A stretch of DNA of 5,750 bases, taken from Robiginitomaculum sp. (GTDB lineage: Bacteria; Pseudomonadota; Alphaproteobacteria; Caulobacterales; Maricaulaceae). This document shows positions 1 to 5,642 of the stretch, in pieces (the stretch's first letter is position 1; every line of letters starts with the position of its first letter). The stretch lies in NCBI GenBank assembly GCA_002733385.1, contig NVVO01000039.1, positions 15,770 to 21,519 on the forward strand, given 5' to 3'. The notes below the pieces were generated by a model. It was not told where the DNA came from. It ran no database searches and saw only the letters and a program-made list of their open reading frames with translations. Both the position numbers and the translations under genes were made by a program.

Positions 1-38
1 TGATATTTCGCGAAGCAATGGCTTAAAATGGTTTGCAG

Positions 39-173
39 ATGAAAAAATTTCAAAACCGCACCTTGTTTATTGTGCTGTGTCTGGCGGCCTTTGCCCTTTT
101 GGCTCTTGCCAGTTTTACGCTTTCTGCACAACCCCAGACTCTATCAGGCGAGGCGCGGCAAGATGGGCGTTGA
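39..173 (+). CDS. Small single-span membrane or secreted peptide (44 aa), hypothetical
   Basis: ATG at 39 opens a 44-residue frame ending at TGA 171-173. The N-terminus is MKKFQNR, followed by a strongly hydrophobic stretch at about residues 8-29 and a polar tail. This reads as a signal peptide with a possible cleavage after LSA (residue 30), or as one membrane anchor. Cys14 lies inside the hydrophobic segment and is not in a convincing lipobox. An in-frame TAA at 24-26 rules out a longer protein. The stop overlaps the preferred zapE start by 11 bases, which suggests translational coupling. I see no strong ribosome binding site and recognise no family. Bases 3-26 are open in the same frame, ending IFREAMA-stop, and could be the tail of an upstream gene. 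That is too short to judge. Confidence 0.42.
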   Translation: MKKFQNRTLFIVLCLAAFALLALASFTLSAQPQTLSGEARQDGR

Positions 174-1308
174 AGCGGAACTGCAAGCCAATATTGAAGC
201 GGGCATATTGCGAGCCGACAACCAGCAAATTGCCGCTGCCAAAAAATTGGATGATCTGTTACAAAGACTGGAAACCTACACCCCAAGGCGTTCCATTTTC
301 GGTCGGGCAAATGCCCACAAAAACCCGATTAAAGGCCTCTATATTTGGGGCGGGGTCGGGCGCGGGAAGTCCATGCTGATGGATATGTTTTTCGAACAGG
401 CCAAAACCGCGCCTAAATCACGGCCCAAGTCACGGCCCAAGTCACGGGTGCATTTCCATGCCTTCATGCAAGATGTCCACAGGCGTATCGGGGCGTGGCG
501 CAAATTAACGCCTAAACAACGCCGCGCAAGGCCCGAATATGTGCGCGGCGCTGGCGACGACCCGATCGCGCCGACCGCCAAGGCTATCGCCGCCGGAGCC
601 GGGCTTTTGTGCTTTGATGAATTTCACGTCACCGACATCACCGACGCCATGATATTGTCGCGCCTGTTTACGACCCTGTTCGCGCGCGGTGTTGTGGTGG
701 TGGCCACGTCGAACCGCGCCCCGGACGATCTTTATAAACACGGGCTGAACCGGCAATTATTTGTTCCGTTTATCCAGCAGCTCACATCAAAACTGGACGT
801 GTTTGAACTGGGCGGAGATGAAGACCACCGCCTGCGCAAACTTAGCCAAGCCGCCGTGTATTACAGTCCTCTCGGGGCCAAAACCGATGCACAAATAGAA
901 GCGGTTTGGCAAAGGCTAATCCGCCCCGCAAAACCCGCAATAGAAATATTGAACATTCAAGGGCGCAGCATAGAACTTATGGCGGCTGGTGATACGGCCC
1001 GCGCCAGCTTTGCCGAGCTTTGTGACCGCCCGCTGGGGGCGGCAGATTATCTGGAAATCGCCCGTCGCTTTACCACGTTGATCGTCGAAAACGTACCGGT
1101 CATGGGCGAAGACCAGCGCAATACGGCCAAACGTTTCGTTATTCTGGTCGATGCGCTTTATGAGCAAAAAACCAAATTGGTTTTGAGCGCCGCCGCACCG
1201 CCGGAGCAATTATACCAATTGGGAGACGGCGCATTCGAGTTTGAGCGCACCGCGTCCAGACTGGCGGAAATGCGTTCGGATGCGTATCTAGCCCAAATTC
1301 ATACTTAA
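163..1308 (+). CDS. zapE: ZapE / AFG1-like P-loop ATPase
   Basis: This is a cytoplasmic AFG1-family ATPase. In E. coli ZapE is associated with Z-ring function during division, and the mitochondrial relatives act in protein quality control. Using ATG 163 the protein has 381 residues. Visible motifs are Walker A GGVGRGKS (63-70), the family signature VHFHAFMQDVH (96-106), Walker B LLCFDEFHVTD (148-158), sensor region VVVATSNRAPDDLYK (178-192) with Asn184, GLNRQLF (194-200), and the C-terminal blocks PLGAADYLEIA and NTAKRFVILVDALYE. Length is normal for the family. The frame stays open upstream to ATG 70, but that extension is rich in Cys and Trp and not family-like. ATG 163 has GAGG at 150-153, nine bases upstream. 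An unusual PKSR x3 stretch sits at residues 84-95. Confidence 0.95.
   Translation: MGVEAELQANIEAGILRADNQQIAAAKKLDDLLQRLETYTPRRSIFGRANAHKNPIKGLYIWGGVGRGKSMLMDMFFEQAKTAPKSRPKSRPKSRVHFHAFMQDVHRRIGAWRKLTPKQRRARPEYVRGAGDDPIAPTAKAIAAGAGLLCFDEFHVTDITDAMILSRLFTTLFARGVVVVATSNRAPDDLYKHGLNRQLFVPFIQQLTSKLDVFELGGDEDHRLRKLSQAAVYYSPLGAKTDAQIEAVWQRLIRPAKPAIEILNIQGRSIELMAAGDTARASFAELCDRPLGAADYLEIARRFTTLIVENVPVMGEDQRNTAKRFVILVDALYEQKTKLVLSAAAPPEQLYQLGDGAFEFERTASRLAEMRSDAYLAQIHT
412..447 (+). repeat. Three tandem 12-base units encoding PKSR x3 in zapE
   Basis: The units are CCTAAATCACGG, CCCAAGTCACGG and CCCAAGTCACGG. The last two are identical and the first differs at two positions. The repeat is in frame and adds a basic PKSRPKSRPKSR segment between the helix after Walker A and the conserved VHFHAFM strand. 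Identity of copies 2 and 3 fits recent replication slippage. Confidence 0.95.
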
Positions 1309-1352
1309 AATCTGTTTAGTGTTTTTCAATCTATATAGCTTAATTATGCCCT

Positions 1353-1805
1353 ATGATTTTCCAAAACCAGATTTTACAAAAACCATATGTGATCAAGCTC
1401 ATACAAATGTTCGAAAAATATAATATAGCACAAGTCTTGCGCTACGGCATTGTCGGCGTGGTGGCTGCAAGTACACACGCACTCATCGCCATGGTTGCCT
1501 TTCATGTGGCCACATTTGCCCCGACCCCCAGTAATTTTGCGGGATTTGTTAGCGGTGCCTTGATCTCGTATTTTGGTTCATATTATTTTACCTTTAAAAA
1601 CACACATGGCCACCAAGGCGGTCATGTCCGCACTCTGCCCCGCTTTGCTCTGGTCTGGCTCATGGGTATTGCCATCAATGTCGGTCTGTTCAAAGCTTTC
1701 ATGGCCGTCTTTGCCATTCCCTTTGCCCTCAACGTCTTTATCGCCGTCGCCCTGACCCCCATAGCGCAATTTCTCATGCTAAAATTTTGGGCGTTTAAAA
1801 AATAA
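1353..1805 (+). CDS. GtrA-like four-helix membrane protein
   Basis: The 150-residue protein has four hydrophobic segments at about residues 30-52, 58-80, 97-120 and 122-145. The motifs fit the GtrA family: VLRYGIVGVVAA at the start of helix 1, SYFGSYYFTFK after helix 2 (where the family usually has a Nf..nr.wtF pattern), and QFLMLKFWAFKK at the end. Members of this family are inner-membrane proteins often linked to moving lipid-linked sugars for O-antigen or teichoic-acid glycosylation. The substrate here is unknown. ATG 1353 and ATG 1407 (Met19) are both possible starts and neither has a clear ribosome binding site. The shorter 132-residue form is nearer the usual N-terminus of the family. 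The gene lies 44 bases after zapE and 55 bases before an acyltransferase, on the same strand. Confidence 0.8.
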   Translation: MIFQNQILQKPYVIKLIQMFEKYNIAQVLRYGIVGVVAASTHALIAMVAFHVATFAPTPSNFAGFVSGALISYFGSYYFTFKNTHGHQGGHVRTLPRFALVWLMGIAINVGLFKAFMAVFAIPFALNVFIAVALTPIAQFLMLKFWAFKK

Positions 1806-1816
1806 GCTTTACAGCA

Positions 1817-1843
1817 TTGCCGGGAATACACACACTGCGGCAA
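1817..1843 (+). other. Weak inverted repeat before the acyltransferase
   Basis: TTGCCG (1817-1822) and CGGCAA (1838-1843) form a perfect six-base stem with a 15-base loop, between the GtrA-like gene and the acyltransferase ribosome binding site. No T-tract follows, so an intrinsic terminator is unlikely. It may be chance. Confidence 0.2.
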
Positions 1844-1860
1844 ATAGCAGGGTGGTCTTG

Positions 1861-2655
1861 ATGCATATTATTGAGCAGTTAATTACGGAACGGGCGCAAA
1901 AATTGATGTCTCGTCCTCGGTTTTGGCGCACAGTGCGGCCCTTGGTCTACACAACTCTGGGCTATAACAAGGCCGTCATTATGGCGGACGCGGTGGCCGG
2001 CTTGAGCGGACATGACGCTTTTGCCCATGTCAGTGATATATTAGAACTGGAGCCGCAATTAACCGGGACCCAAAACATTCCCAAACACGGCCCGCTGATA
2101 TTGATCAGCAATCACCCGACCGGATTGGCCGACGGGGTTTTCATGTTTGACGCCCTTAAAACCGTGCGGCCCGACCATATTTACATGGCCAATGCCGACG
2201 CGCTTCGGGTGGTGCCAAATGGGGAAGACATTATCATCCCGGTGGAATGGGTAGAGGCTAAACGCACCACCGCCAAAGCCCGCGCCACGTTAAAGGCCCT
2301 GAAATCGGCCCTGAGTGATGATAGGGCCGTGGTGATTTTCCCGTCGGGCGTCTTGGCCAAAATGACCTGGCGCGGCCTTAAGGACAAAGCCTGGAACCCG
2401 ACCGCGCTCAGCGCCGCACGCAAAAACAATATCCCCATCATCCCGGTGCGCATTAAATCCAGAAACTCGGCGCTGTATTACCTATTATGCATACTCAACC
2501 ACGAACTACGCGACATCACATTGTTTAGGGAGCTTCTCAATAAACGCGGCAGCAAGCCAGACATCATATTCGGCAAACCCGTAAACCCGGCGCAACTGCC
2601 CAAAGGCAGCAAAGCCGCAACCAAAGCCGTGCGGGATATTGTTGAGAGATTATGA
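1861..2655 (+). CDS. PlsC-like glycerolipid (lysophospholipid) acyltransferase
   Basis: The 264-residue protein belongs to the PlsC/LPLAT superfamily, which transfers acyl groups to lysophospholipids or related acceptors at the inner membrane. Numbered from ATG 1861, motif I is ISNHPTGLADG with His85 and Asp91. His and Asp are five residues apart (HX5D) rather than the classic HX4D, a pattern I associate with hemolysin-like or ornithine-lipid-type acyltransferases. Motif III is VIFPSGVLAK (about 159-168), with Ser in place of the usual Glu of FPEG. IPIIPVRI (about 191-198) matches motif IV. The frame can begin at GTG 1852, but ATG 1861 is preferred because AGCAGGG (1846-1852) is well placed for it. 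No clear transmembrane helix is seen. The acceptor cannot be told from sequence. Confidence 0.85.
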   Translation: MHIIEQLITERAQKLMSRPRFWRTVRPLVYTTLGYNKAVIMADAVAGLSGHDAFAHVSDILELEPQLTGTQNIPKHGPLILISNHPTGLADGVFMFDALKTVRPDHIYMANADALRVVPNGEDIIIPVEWVEAKRTTAKARATLKALKSALSDDRAVVIFPSGVLAKMTWRGLKDKAWNPTALSAARKNNIPIIPVRIKSRNSALYYLLCILNHELRDITLFRELLNKRGSKPDIIFGKPVNPAQLPKGSKAATKAVRDIVERL

Positions 2656-2658
2656 TAT

Positions 2659-2685
2659 AACCGCCCAACCTTGAAGCTGGCGGTT
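2659..2685 (+). terminator. Hairpin after the acyltransferase gene, weak terminator candidate
   Basis: AACCGCC (2659-2665) pairs perfectly with GGCGGTT (2679-2685) across a 13-base loop, four bases after the stop codon. A second small stem, ACCC/GGGT (2689-2692 with 2698-2701), follows. There is no run of T residues, so intrinsic termination would be poor. The hairpin may mark or protect the mRNA end. Confidence 0.3.
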
Positions 2686-2707
2686 CAAACCCATTCGGGG
2701 TCGCCTA

Positions 2708-2735
2708 TTGATAGTCTTGATTTAATTGGTATAGT
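2708..2735 (+). promoter_or_regulatory. Sigma70-like promoter for the isomerase gene
   Basis: TTGATA at 2708-2713 (five of six matches to TTGACA) is separated by 16 bases from TATAGT at 2730-2735 (five of six to TATAAT). Transcription would begin near 2742 and give a leader of about 78 bases before the preferred TTG start at 2820. A nine-codon frame (MDFLYFGGQ, 2741-2770) lies in that leader but has no clear ribosome binding site. Confidence 0.42.
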
Positions 2736-2819
2736 TCGACATGGATTTTTTGTACTTTGGTGGGCAATGAATTAAATTTTCCCAAACTCAATCCCGCCTC
2801 TAAAAAAAAGGAAAAAACA

Positions 2820-3461
2820 TTGCCGACAAATATTGATCTCTACTGGTCGTTTCGCTCGCCTTATTCTTATTTGGCGGTGAAGCCGACGCTGGCTTTGCGG
2901 GCCGCGTGGGATGTGGAGATCAATGTTAAAATTGTCTTGCCATTGGCCTTGCGTCAACCTGAGTTCTTTGACAGTCGCGGGCCTGAGTGGATGGGGTATT
3001 TGTTTCGTGATATTGTGCGCATTGCCGAAATGACGGAACAACGCTTGTCCATGCCCCAACCAGATCCGGTGATCACTGACCCCGAAACCGGAACATTTGC
3101 TAAAGACCAGCCCTTGGTGCGCAGACTGTCCCGGCTGGGCGTAACGGCGGGCGCGGCTGGCAAAGGGATTGAGTTTTTGGACGAAGTCGGGCGATTGGTT
3201 TGGAGCGGTGCTAAATGGCTGGAAGACGGGCGGCTTGACCAAGCGATTGGGCGGATCGGTCTTGATCTGGAAGACTTGGAGGCGGGGATTGATACGGCTA
3301 AAACTGACGCACTGATCGACCAGCATGACAAGGATTTGCGTGCTGCTGGACATTGGGGCGTGCCGACATTCGTGCTGGCGGGGGAACCGTTTTTTGGCCA
3401 AGACAGGATTGACGCGCTTGCTTGGCGTTTGGGCAAAATGGGCGTCAAGCGGCGGCAATAA
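2820..3461 (+). CDS. 2-hydroxychromene-2-carboxylate isomerase-like (DsbA/kappa-GST fold)
   Basis: With the TTG start the protein has 213 residues, normal for this cytoplasmic thioredoxin-fold family. The family's named reaction is glutathione-dependent isomerisation of 2-hydroxychromene-2-carboxylate in naphthalene breakdown. Chromosomal relatives outside such clusters usually have unknown substrates. Visible features are IDLYWSFRSPYSYLA (5-19), where Ser13 takes the place of the catalytic Ser and the CXXC of true DsbA is absent, then a helical insert, and HWGVPTFVLAGEPFFGQDRID (split here as 178-188 and 189-198) with the cis-proline loop VPTF. The frame extends up to TTG 2757, but those residues are lysine-rich and not family-like. 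TTG 2820 has AAAGGAA at about 2807-2813. No aromatic-degradation genes are nearby, so the substrate is undetermined. Confidence 0.85.
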   Translation: MPTNIDLYWSFRSPYSYLAVKPTLALRAAWDVEINVKIVLPLALRQPEFFDSRGPEWMGYLFRDIVRIAEMTEQRLSMPQPDPVITDPETGTFAKDQPLVRRLSRLGVTAGAAGKGIEFLDEVGRLVWSGAKWLEDGRLDQAIGRIGLDLEDLEAGIDTAKTDALIDQHDKDLRAAGHWGVPTFVLAGEPFFGQDRIDALAWRLGKMGVKRRQ

Positions 3462-3493
3462 TCAGGTAAATCTGTTCACGCAGAATGGGGAAA

Positions 3494-4000
3494 TTAACGG
3501 GTCTTGACCCTGGAGAAAATATTATGATTAAATTGCCGCCAGTCATCACCTTTCTTGATCCAGTCTGTTACAGACAGCAGGTTCGGGCCTTGTAATTCGT
3601 AGCGCGTACGACCGAGTTTAGCCCCTTTGACACCCCAGATAGAGACAAGCGCATTTCCATCTATTTTCGCCGTTATGGGATGGAGGTCGCCAATATTATC
3701 GGCCCAGAAAGCCGAATATTCATCATTGCCGAGGGATTTGTAATAGGCAGTTCCCTGAAATACCGAGCTTTTTCCCTCAGACCCCATAGTGATTTTATAC
3801 TCCAAGTGCATAAATTTTTTATTGAGCGCCTGTGACCAAACCATGGTGCTTGTTGCAGTTTGGCCAAAGGCCTCACCGTCCGAGATCCATTCGCCTTGAA
3901 ATTTAGACAATAGAGATTGCTCACCCGCATGCGCAACAACAGTTTGTGGTATCGTCAATAAGAAGAATACCATCAACATTTGTTTTATTTTTTTTGTCAT
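3494..4000 (-). CDS. Secreted protein of unknown function, possibly DUF1579/lipocalin-like
   Basis: The 168-residue protein begins MTKKIKQ and has a hydrophobic core at about residues 8-23, with a likely signal peptidase I site after AHA (residue 25). The mature part is probably periplasmic. LSKFQGEW (31-38) is followed by alternating strand-like segments such as FMHLEYKI, VFQGTAYYK, EYSAFWAD and LLSVTDWIKKG. That is the look of a small beta-barrel lipid- or ligand-binding protein, as in DUF1579-type families. The family call is tentative. There are no cysteines and no catalytic motif I can name. It converges on the isomerase gene with only 32 bases between the stops. The start ATG (3998-4000) has a weak GAGAAG upstream. 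A good promoter candidate lies at 4051-4079. Confidence 0.72.
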   Translation of the reverse strand: MTKKIKQMLMVFFLLTIPQTVVAHAGEQSLLSKFQGEWISDGEAFGQTATSTMVWSQALNKKFMHLEYKITMGSEGKSSVFQGTAYYKSLGNDEYSAFWADNIGDLHPITAKIDGNALVSIWGVKGAKLGRTRYELQGPNLLSVTDWIKKGDDWRQFNHNIFSRVKTR

Positions 4001-4047
4001 AGCGCTTCTCGCTTCGCTTTATCCGTTTGAAACTCATCAAATAGTGA

Positions 4048-4191
4048 TCAATCATAATCCGAATGACTGTATCTGTCGAGACACAAAACTTTGAGCATTC
4101 GCGGATAAATTTCCACCGCCTGTTCAGTGCGCTTTACCCGGACAAATTCGTCGGTCTGGTGCATGGTAGACAGCCCATTTTTAGGGCAAAA
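4048..4191 (-). pseudogene. C-terminal remnant of an M20-family peptidase (DapE-like)
   Basis: This minus-strand frame runs 47 codons from just after an in-frame TGA (4192-4194) to TGA 4048-4050. It contains GLSTMHQTDEFVRV followed by EQAVEIYPRML. This resembles the end of M20 metallopeptidases, especially succinyl-diaminopimelate desuccinylase, where a TMH..DE.V.V block precedes the final helix IY..ML. The metal-binding and catalytic N-terminal regions are missing, and nothing recognisable precedes the TGA before sdhB ends at 4238. It is best read as the leftover 3' end of a deleted gene. The similarity is by eye only and the match is short. Confidence 0.5.
4051..4079 (-). promoter_or_regulatory. 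Sigma70-like promoter for the secreted-protein gene
   Basis: On the minus strand, TCGACA (4079-4074) lies exactly 17 bases from TATGAT (4056-4051), each matching the consensus at five of six positions. Transcription would start near 4044, about 44 bases before the ATG at 4000. The promoter sits within the last codons of the M20 remnant. Confidence 0.48.
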
Positions 4192-4217
4192 TCAGCAGAA
4201 TACATGATCTGCCCCTA

Positions 4218-4239
4218 AACGCTTTACAGCGTTCTTTTT
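4218..4239. terminator. Hairpin just past the sdhB stop
   Basis: AACGCT (4218-4223) and AGCGTT (4228-4233) form a perfect six-base stem with a four-base loop. Read in the sdhB (minus) direction the loop is GTAA, a GNRA-type tetraloop, but an A-run precedes the stem and no T-run follows. Read on the plus strand it is followed by CTTTTT, as in an intrinsic terminator. It may end read-through from the plus strand and protect the sdhB mRNA end. Two further small stems follow in the sdhB direction: GCAGA/TCTGC around 4205 and GCCC/GGGC around 4180. Confidence 0.38.
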
Positions 4240-4249
4240 ACAACGTTCT
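4222..4249 (-). repeat. 14-base tandem duplication at the sdhB 3' end
   Basis: On the minus strand AGAACGTTGTAAAA (4249-4236) is followed directly by AGAACGCTGTAAAG (4235-4222), identical at 12 of 14 positions. The first copy holds the last three codons and the stop of sdhB. The second lies after the stop and is out of frame. One of the two differences (T to C) allows the full six-base stem of the hairpin. Confidence 0.7.
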
Positions 4250-5032
4250 GGCCACCAACATTTTTTTGACCTCTGCGATGGCCTTGGCCGGGTTGAGACC
4301 TTTGGGGCAGACATTTGTGCAGTTCATTATTGTGTGGCAACGATAGAGCCGAAACGGGTCTTCCAATTCGTCCAGGCGTTCGCCCGTAGCATCGTCGCGG
4401 CTGTCAATGAGCCAGCGGTAGGCTTGCAATAGAACTGCCGGGCCGAGATATTTATCGCCGTTCCACCAATAGCTTGGGCAGGACGTCGAGCAGGACGCAC
4501 ATAATATACATTCATAAAGCCCGTCCAATTTATCCCGGTCAGGTTCGCTTTGACGCCATTCTTTTTCCGGTGTCGGGGTCGAGGTTTGTAGCCACGGCTC
4601 GATCGACGCATATTGGGCATAGAAATTGGACAGATCCGGCACCAGATCGCGAACAACCGGCAGATGCGGCAAGGGCGAAATGGTGATGGTACCGCCCTTA
4701 AGCTCATCAATACCTTTGGTGCAAGCCAAGTCGTTGCGCCCGCCAATATTCATGGCGCACGACCCGCACACACCTTCGCGGCAAGAACGGCGAAACGACA
4801 AAGTCGGGTCGATTTCGTTTTTGATCTTGATCAAAGCATCCAGCACCATTGGCCCGGTTTCGTCCAGATCCAGCGTATAGCTATCCCAGCTCGGGTTTTC
4901 GCCGCTGTCCGGGCTATAGCGGTAAACCTTGAAGGTCATGGTGTTACCTGAACCACTTGCCCCAGAGACTACGCCAGCCCAAGCTTTGCCCTTGCCAATT
5001 TTGGAATTCTTCGGCAGTGCCAGCTCAACCAT
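4238..5032 (-). CDS. sdhB: Succinate dehydrogenase iron-sulfur subunit SdhB
   Basis: This is the electron-transfer subunit of respiratory complex II. It passes electrons from the flavoprotein SdhA to quinone at the inner membrane. From ATG 5032 it has 264 residues, usual for alphaproteobacteria. The [2Fe-2S] ligands are Cys84, Cys89, Cys92 and Cys104, within SCREGVCGSCAMNIGG and DLAC. The [4Fe-4S] ligands are Cys175, Cys178, Cys181 and Cys242, and the [3Fe-4S] ligands are Cys185, Cys232 and Cys238, within CILCASCSTSCPSYWW and CHTIMNCTNVCPKGLNP. The quinone-site segment CPSYWWNGDKYLGPA is present. All expected ligands are intact, so the gene looks functional. The frame extends to TTG 5044, but ATG 5032 has GGAGGG five bases upstream. 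sdhA is not next to it; an IS630 remnant lies upstream instead. Confidence 0.97.
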   Translation of the reverse strand: MVELALPKNSKIGKGKAWAGVVSGASGSGNTMTFKVYRYSPDSGENPSWDSYTLDLDETGPMVLDALIKIKNEIDPTLSFRRSCREGVCGSCAMNIGGRNDLACTKGIDELKGGTITISPLPHLPVVRDLVPDLSNFYAQYASIEPWLQTSTPTPEKEWRQSEPDRDKLDGLYECILCASCSTSCPSYWWNGDKYLGPAVLLQAYRWLIDSRDDATGERLDELEDPFRLYRCHTIMNCTNVCPKGLNPAKAIAEVKKMLVARTL

Positions 5033-5058
5033 AATACCCTCCAACTGATTTGCTTGCA

Positions 5059-5086
5059 GTTATAGCTCCCTGCGCGGGATTTAAAA
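5059..5086 (-). promoter_or_regulatory. Possible promoter for sdhB
   Basis: On the minus strand TATAAC (5064-5059) is a good -10 match and lies 16 bases after TTTTAA (5086-5081), a poor -35. The spacer contains a small inverted repeat, TCCC/GGGA (5067-5079). Transcription would begin near 5052, 20 bases before the start codon. It could allow sdhB expression without sdhA read-through. Support is weak. Confidence 0.25.
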
Positions 5087-5277
5087 GAGGCAATTGATTT
5101 TTTAAGTTGCTACAATAGAAATAATACCAAGCTAAGACCTCTGCATAATTAGGGAATTCACTTAATTTTTTAGGGGCTGTCCCAGATAACTGTGTCAAAT
5201 ACCTTTTAACCCATTGCGTTAGCAGTTTTTTTTGTGTCAGTGGATCTGGGTTATACAAAAGGAAGGCTACGCACTTA
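5087..5277. other. AT-rich gap with a possible insertion-sequence end
   Basis: No gene is supported here. The stretch is AT-rich compared with the flanking genes. At 5173-5196 the sequence GGGGCTGTCCCAGATAACTG, continuing TGTC, has the look of an insertion-sequence terminal repeat, possibly of the IS256 type. I cannot confirm the family and there is no second copy in the window. Plus-strand frame 1 is open from 5149 and runs into the IS630 fragment, but the part before about 5254 does not resemble transposase. No SdhA C-terminus is seen on the minus strand. Confidence 0.25.
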
Positions 5278-5642
5278 AAACGCCACTCACACTCCTTTAA
5301 AGACAGGGAAAAGGACCTGCACATTATCGTTGATAATTATTCCACACATAAGCATGAAAAAGTGCGCAATTGGTTGAAACGAAATAAGCGCGTCACGTTG
5401 CACTTCACACCAACCAGTTCATCATGGCTGAATCTGGTTGAGCGGTTTTTCGGTGTGCTCACAGAGCACCAACTAAAAAGAGGGGTCTTCACTTCGGTCG
5501 ATGAATTGGAACAAAAATAATCGCGTACATCGACAACAATAATAAAAACCCGAAGCCATTTGTCTGGACAAAGTCTGCTGAAGACATATTGGAAAAGGCC
5601 AGTCGAGCGCGAGCAACTCTTGATAATATACAAGCAAATTAG
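5278..5642 (+). pseudogene. Truncated, frameshifted IS630-family transposase
   Basis: Frame 1 reads KRHSHSFKDREKDLHIIVDN, then YSTHKHEKVRNWL, HFTPTSSSWLNLVERFFGVL and KRGVFTSVDELEQ, and stops at TAA 5518-5520. The sequence resumes one base back as IIAYIDNNNKNPKPFVWTKS and ends at TAG 5640-5642. These are the classic C-terminal blocks of IS630/Tc1-like DDE transposases. The second catalytic Asp (codon 5332-5334, VDN) and the Glu (codon 5440-5442, LVERFF) remain. The DNA-binding N-terminus and first catalytic Asp are gone, and there is no start codon. KRHSH and SFKDREKDLH look joined across a small deletion compared with the family. The break lies in a run of five A residues (5513-5517), so it is either a one-base deletion or a -1 slippage site in the ancestor. 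Confidence 0.85.

Noticed and set aside
70..162. Longer zapE N-terminus from ATG 70
   Set aside because: The added 31 residues are Cys/Trp-rich and unlike the family, while ATG 163 has a suitable GAGG site and overlaps the 44-residue frame in a coupled manner.
1806..1815. GCTTTACAGC shared with 4221-4230
   Set aside because: A ten-base match without flanking similarity is expected by chance in this length.
2679..2705. GGTTCAAACC resembling a tRNA T-arm
   Set aside because: Only two flanking base pairs form, and no acceptor, D or anticodon arms fit around it.
2772..3458. Long minus-strand frame (228 codons) opposite the isomerase gene
   Set aside because: It mirrors a gene with clear family motifs, and its own product is rich in Arg, Pro and Gln with no recognisable domain.
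3498..3510. GGGT/ACCC stem between the convergent genes as a terminator
   Set aside because: The stem is only four bases, has no T-run on either strand and lies within the last codons of the minus-strand gene.
4134..4205. Minus-strand 23-codon frame (MYSADFALK...) with AGGGG six bases upstream
   Set aside because: The ribosome-site match is good, but the frame is very short, lies between sdhB and the M20 remnant, and has no coding signature beyond that match.
5025..5324. Minus-strand frame of 99 codons overlapping the sdhB start
   Set aside because: It crosses AT-rich debris, ends just inside sdhB in another frame and shows no family resemblance.
5337..5633. Minus-strand frame of 98 codons
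   Set aside because: It is the antisense shadow of the IS630 transposase fragment.
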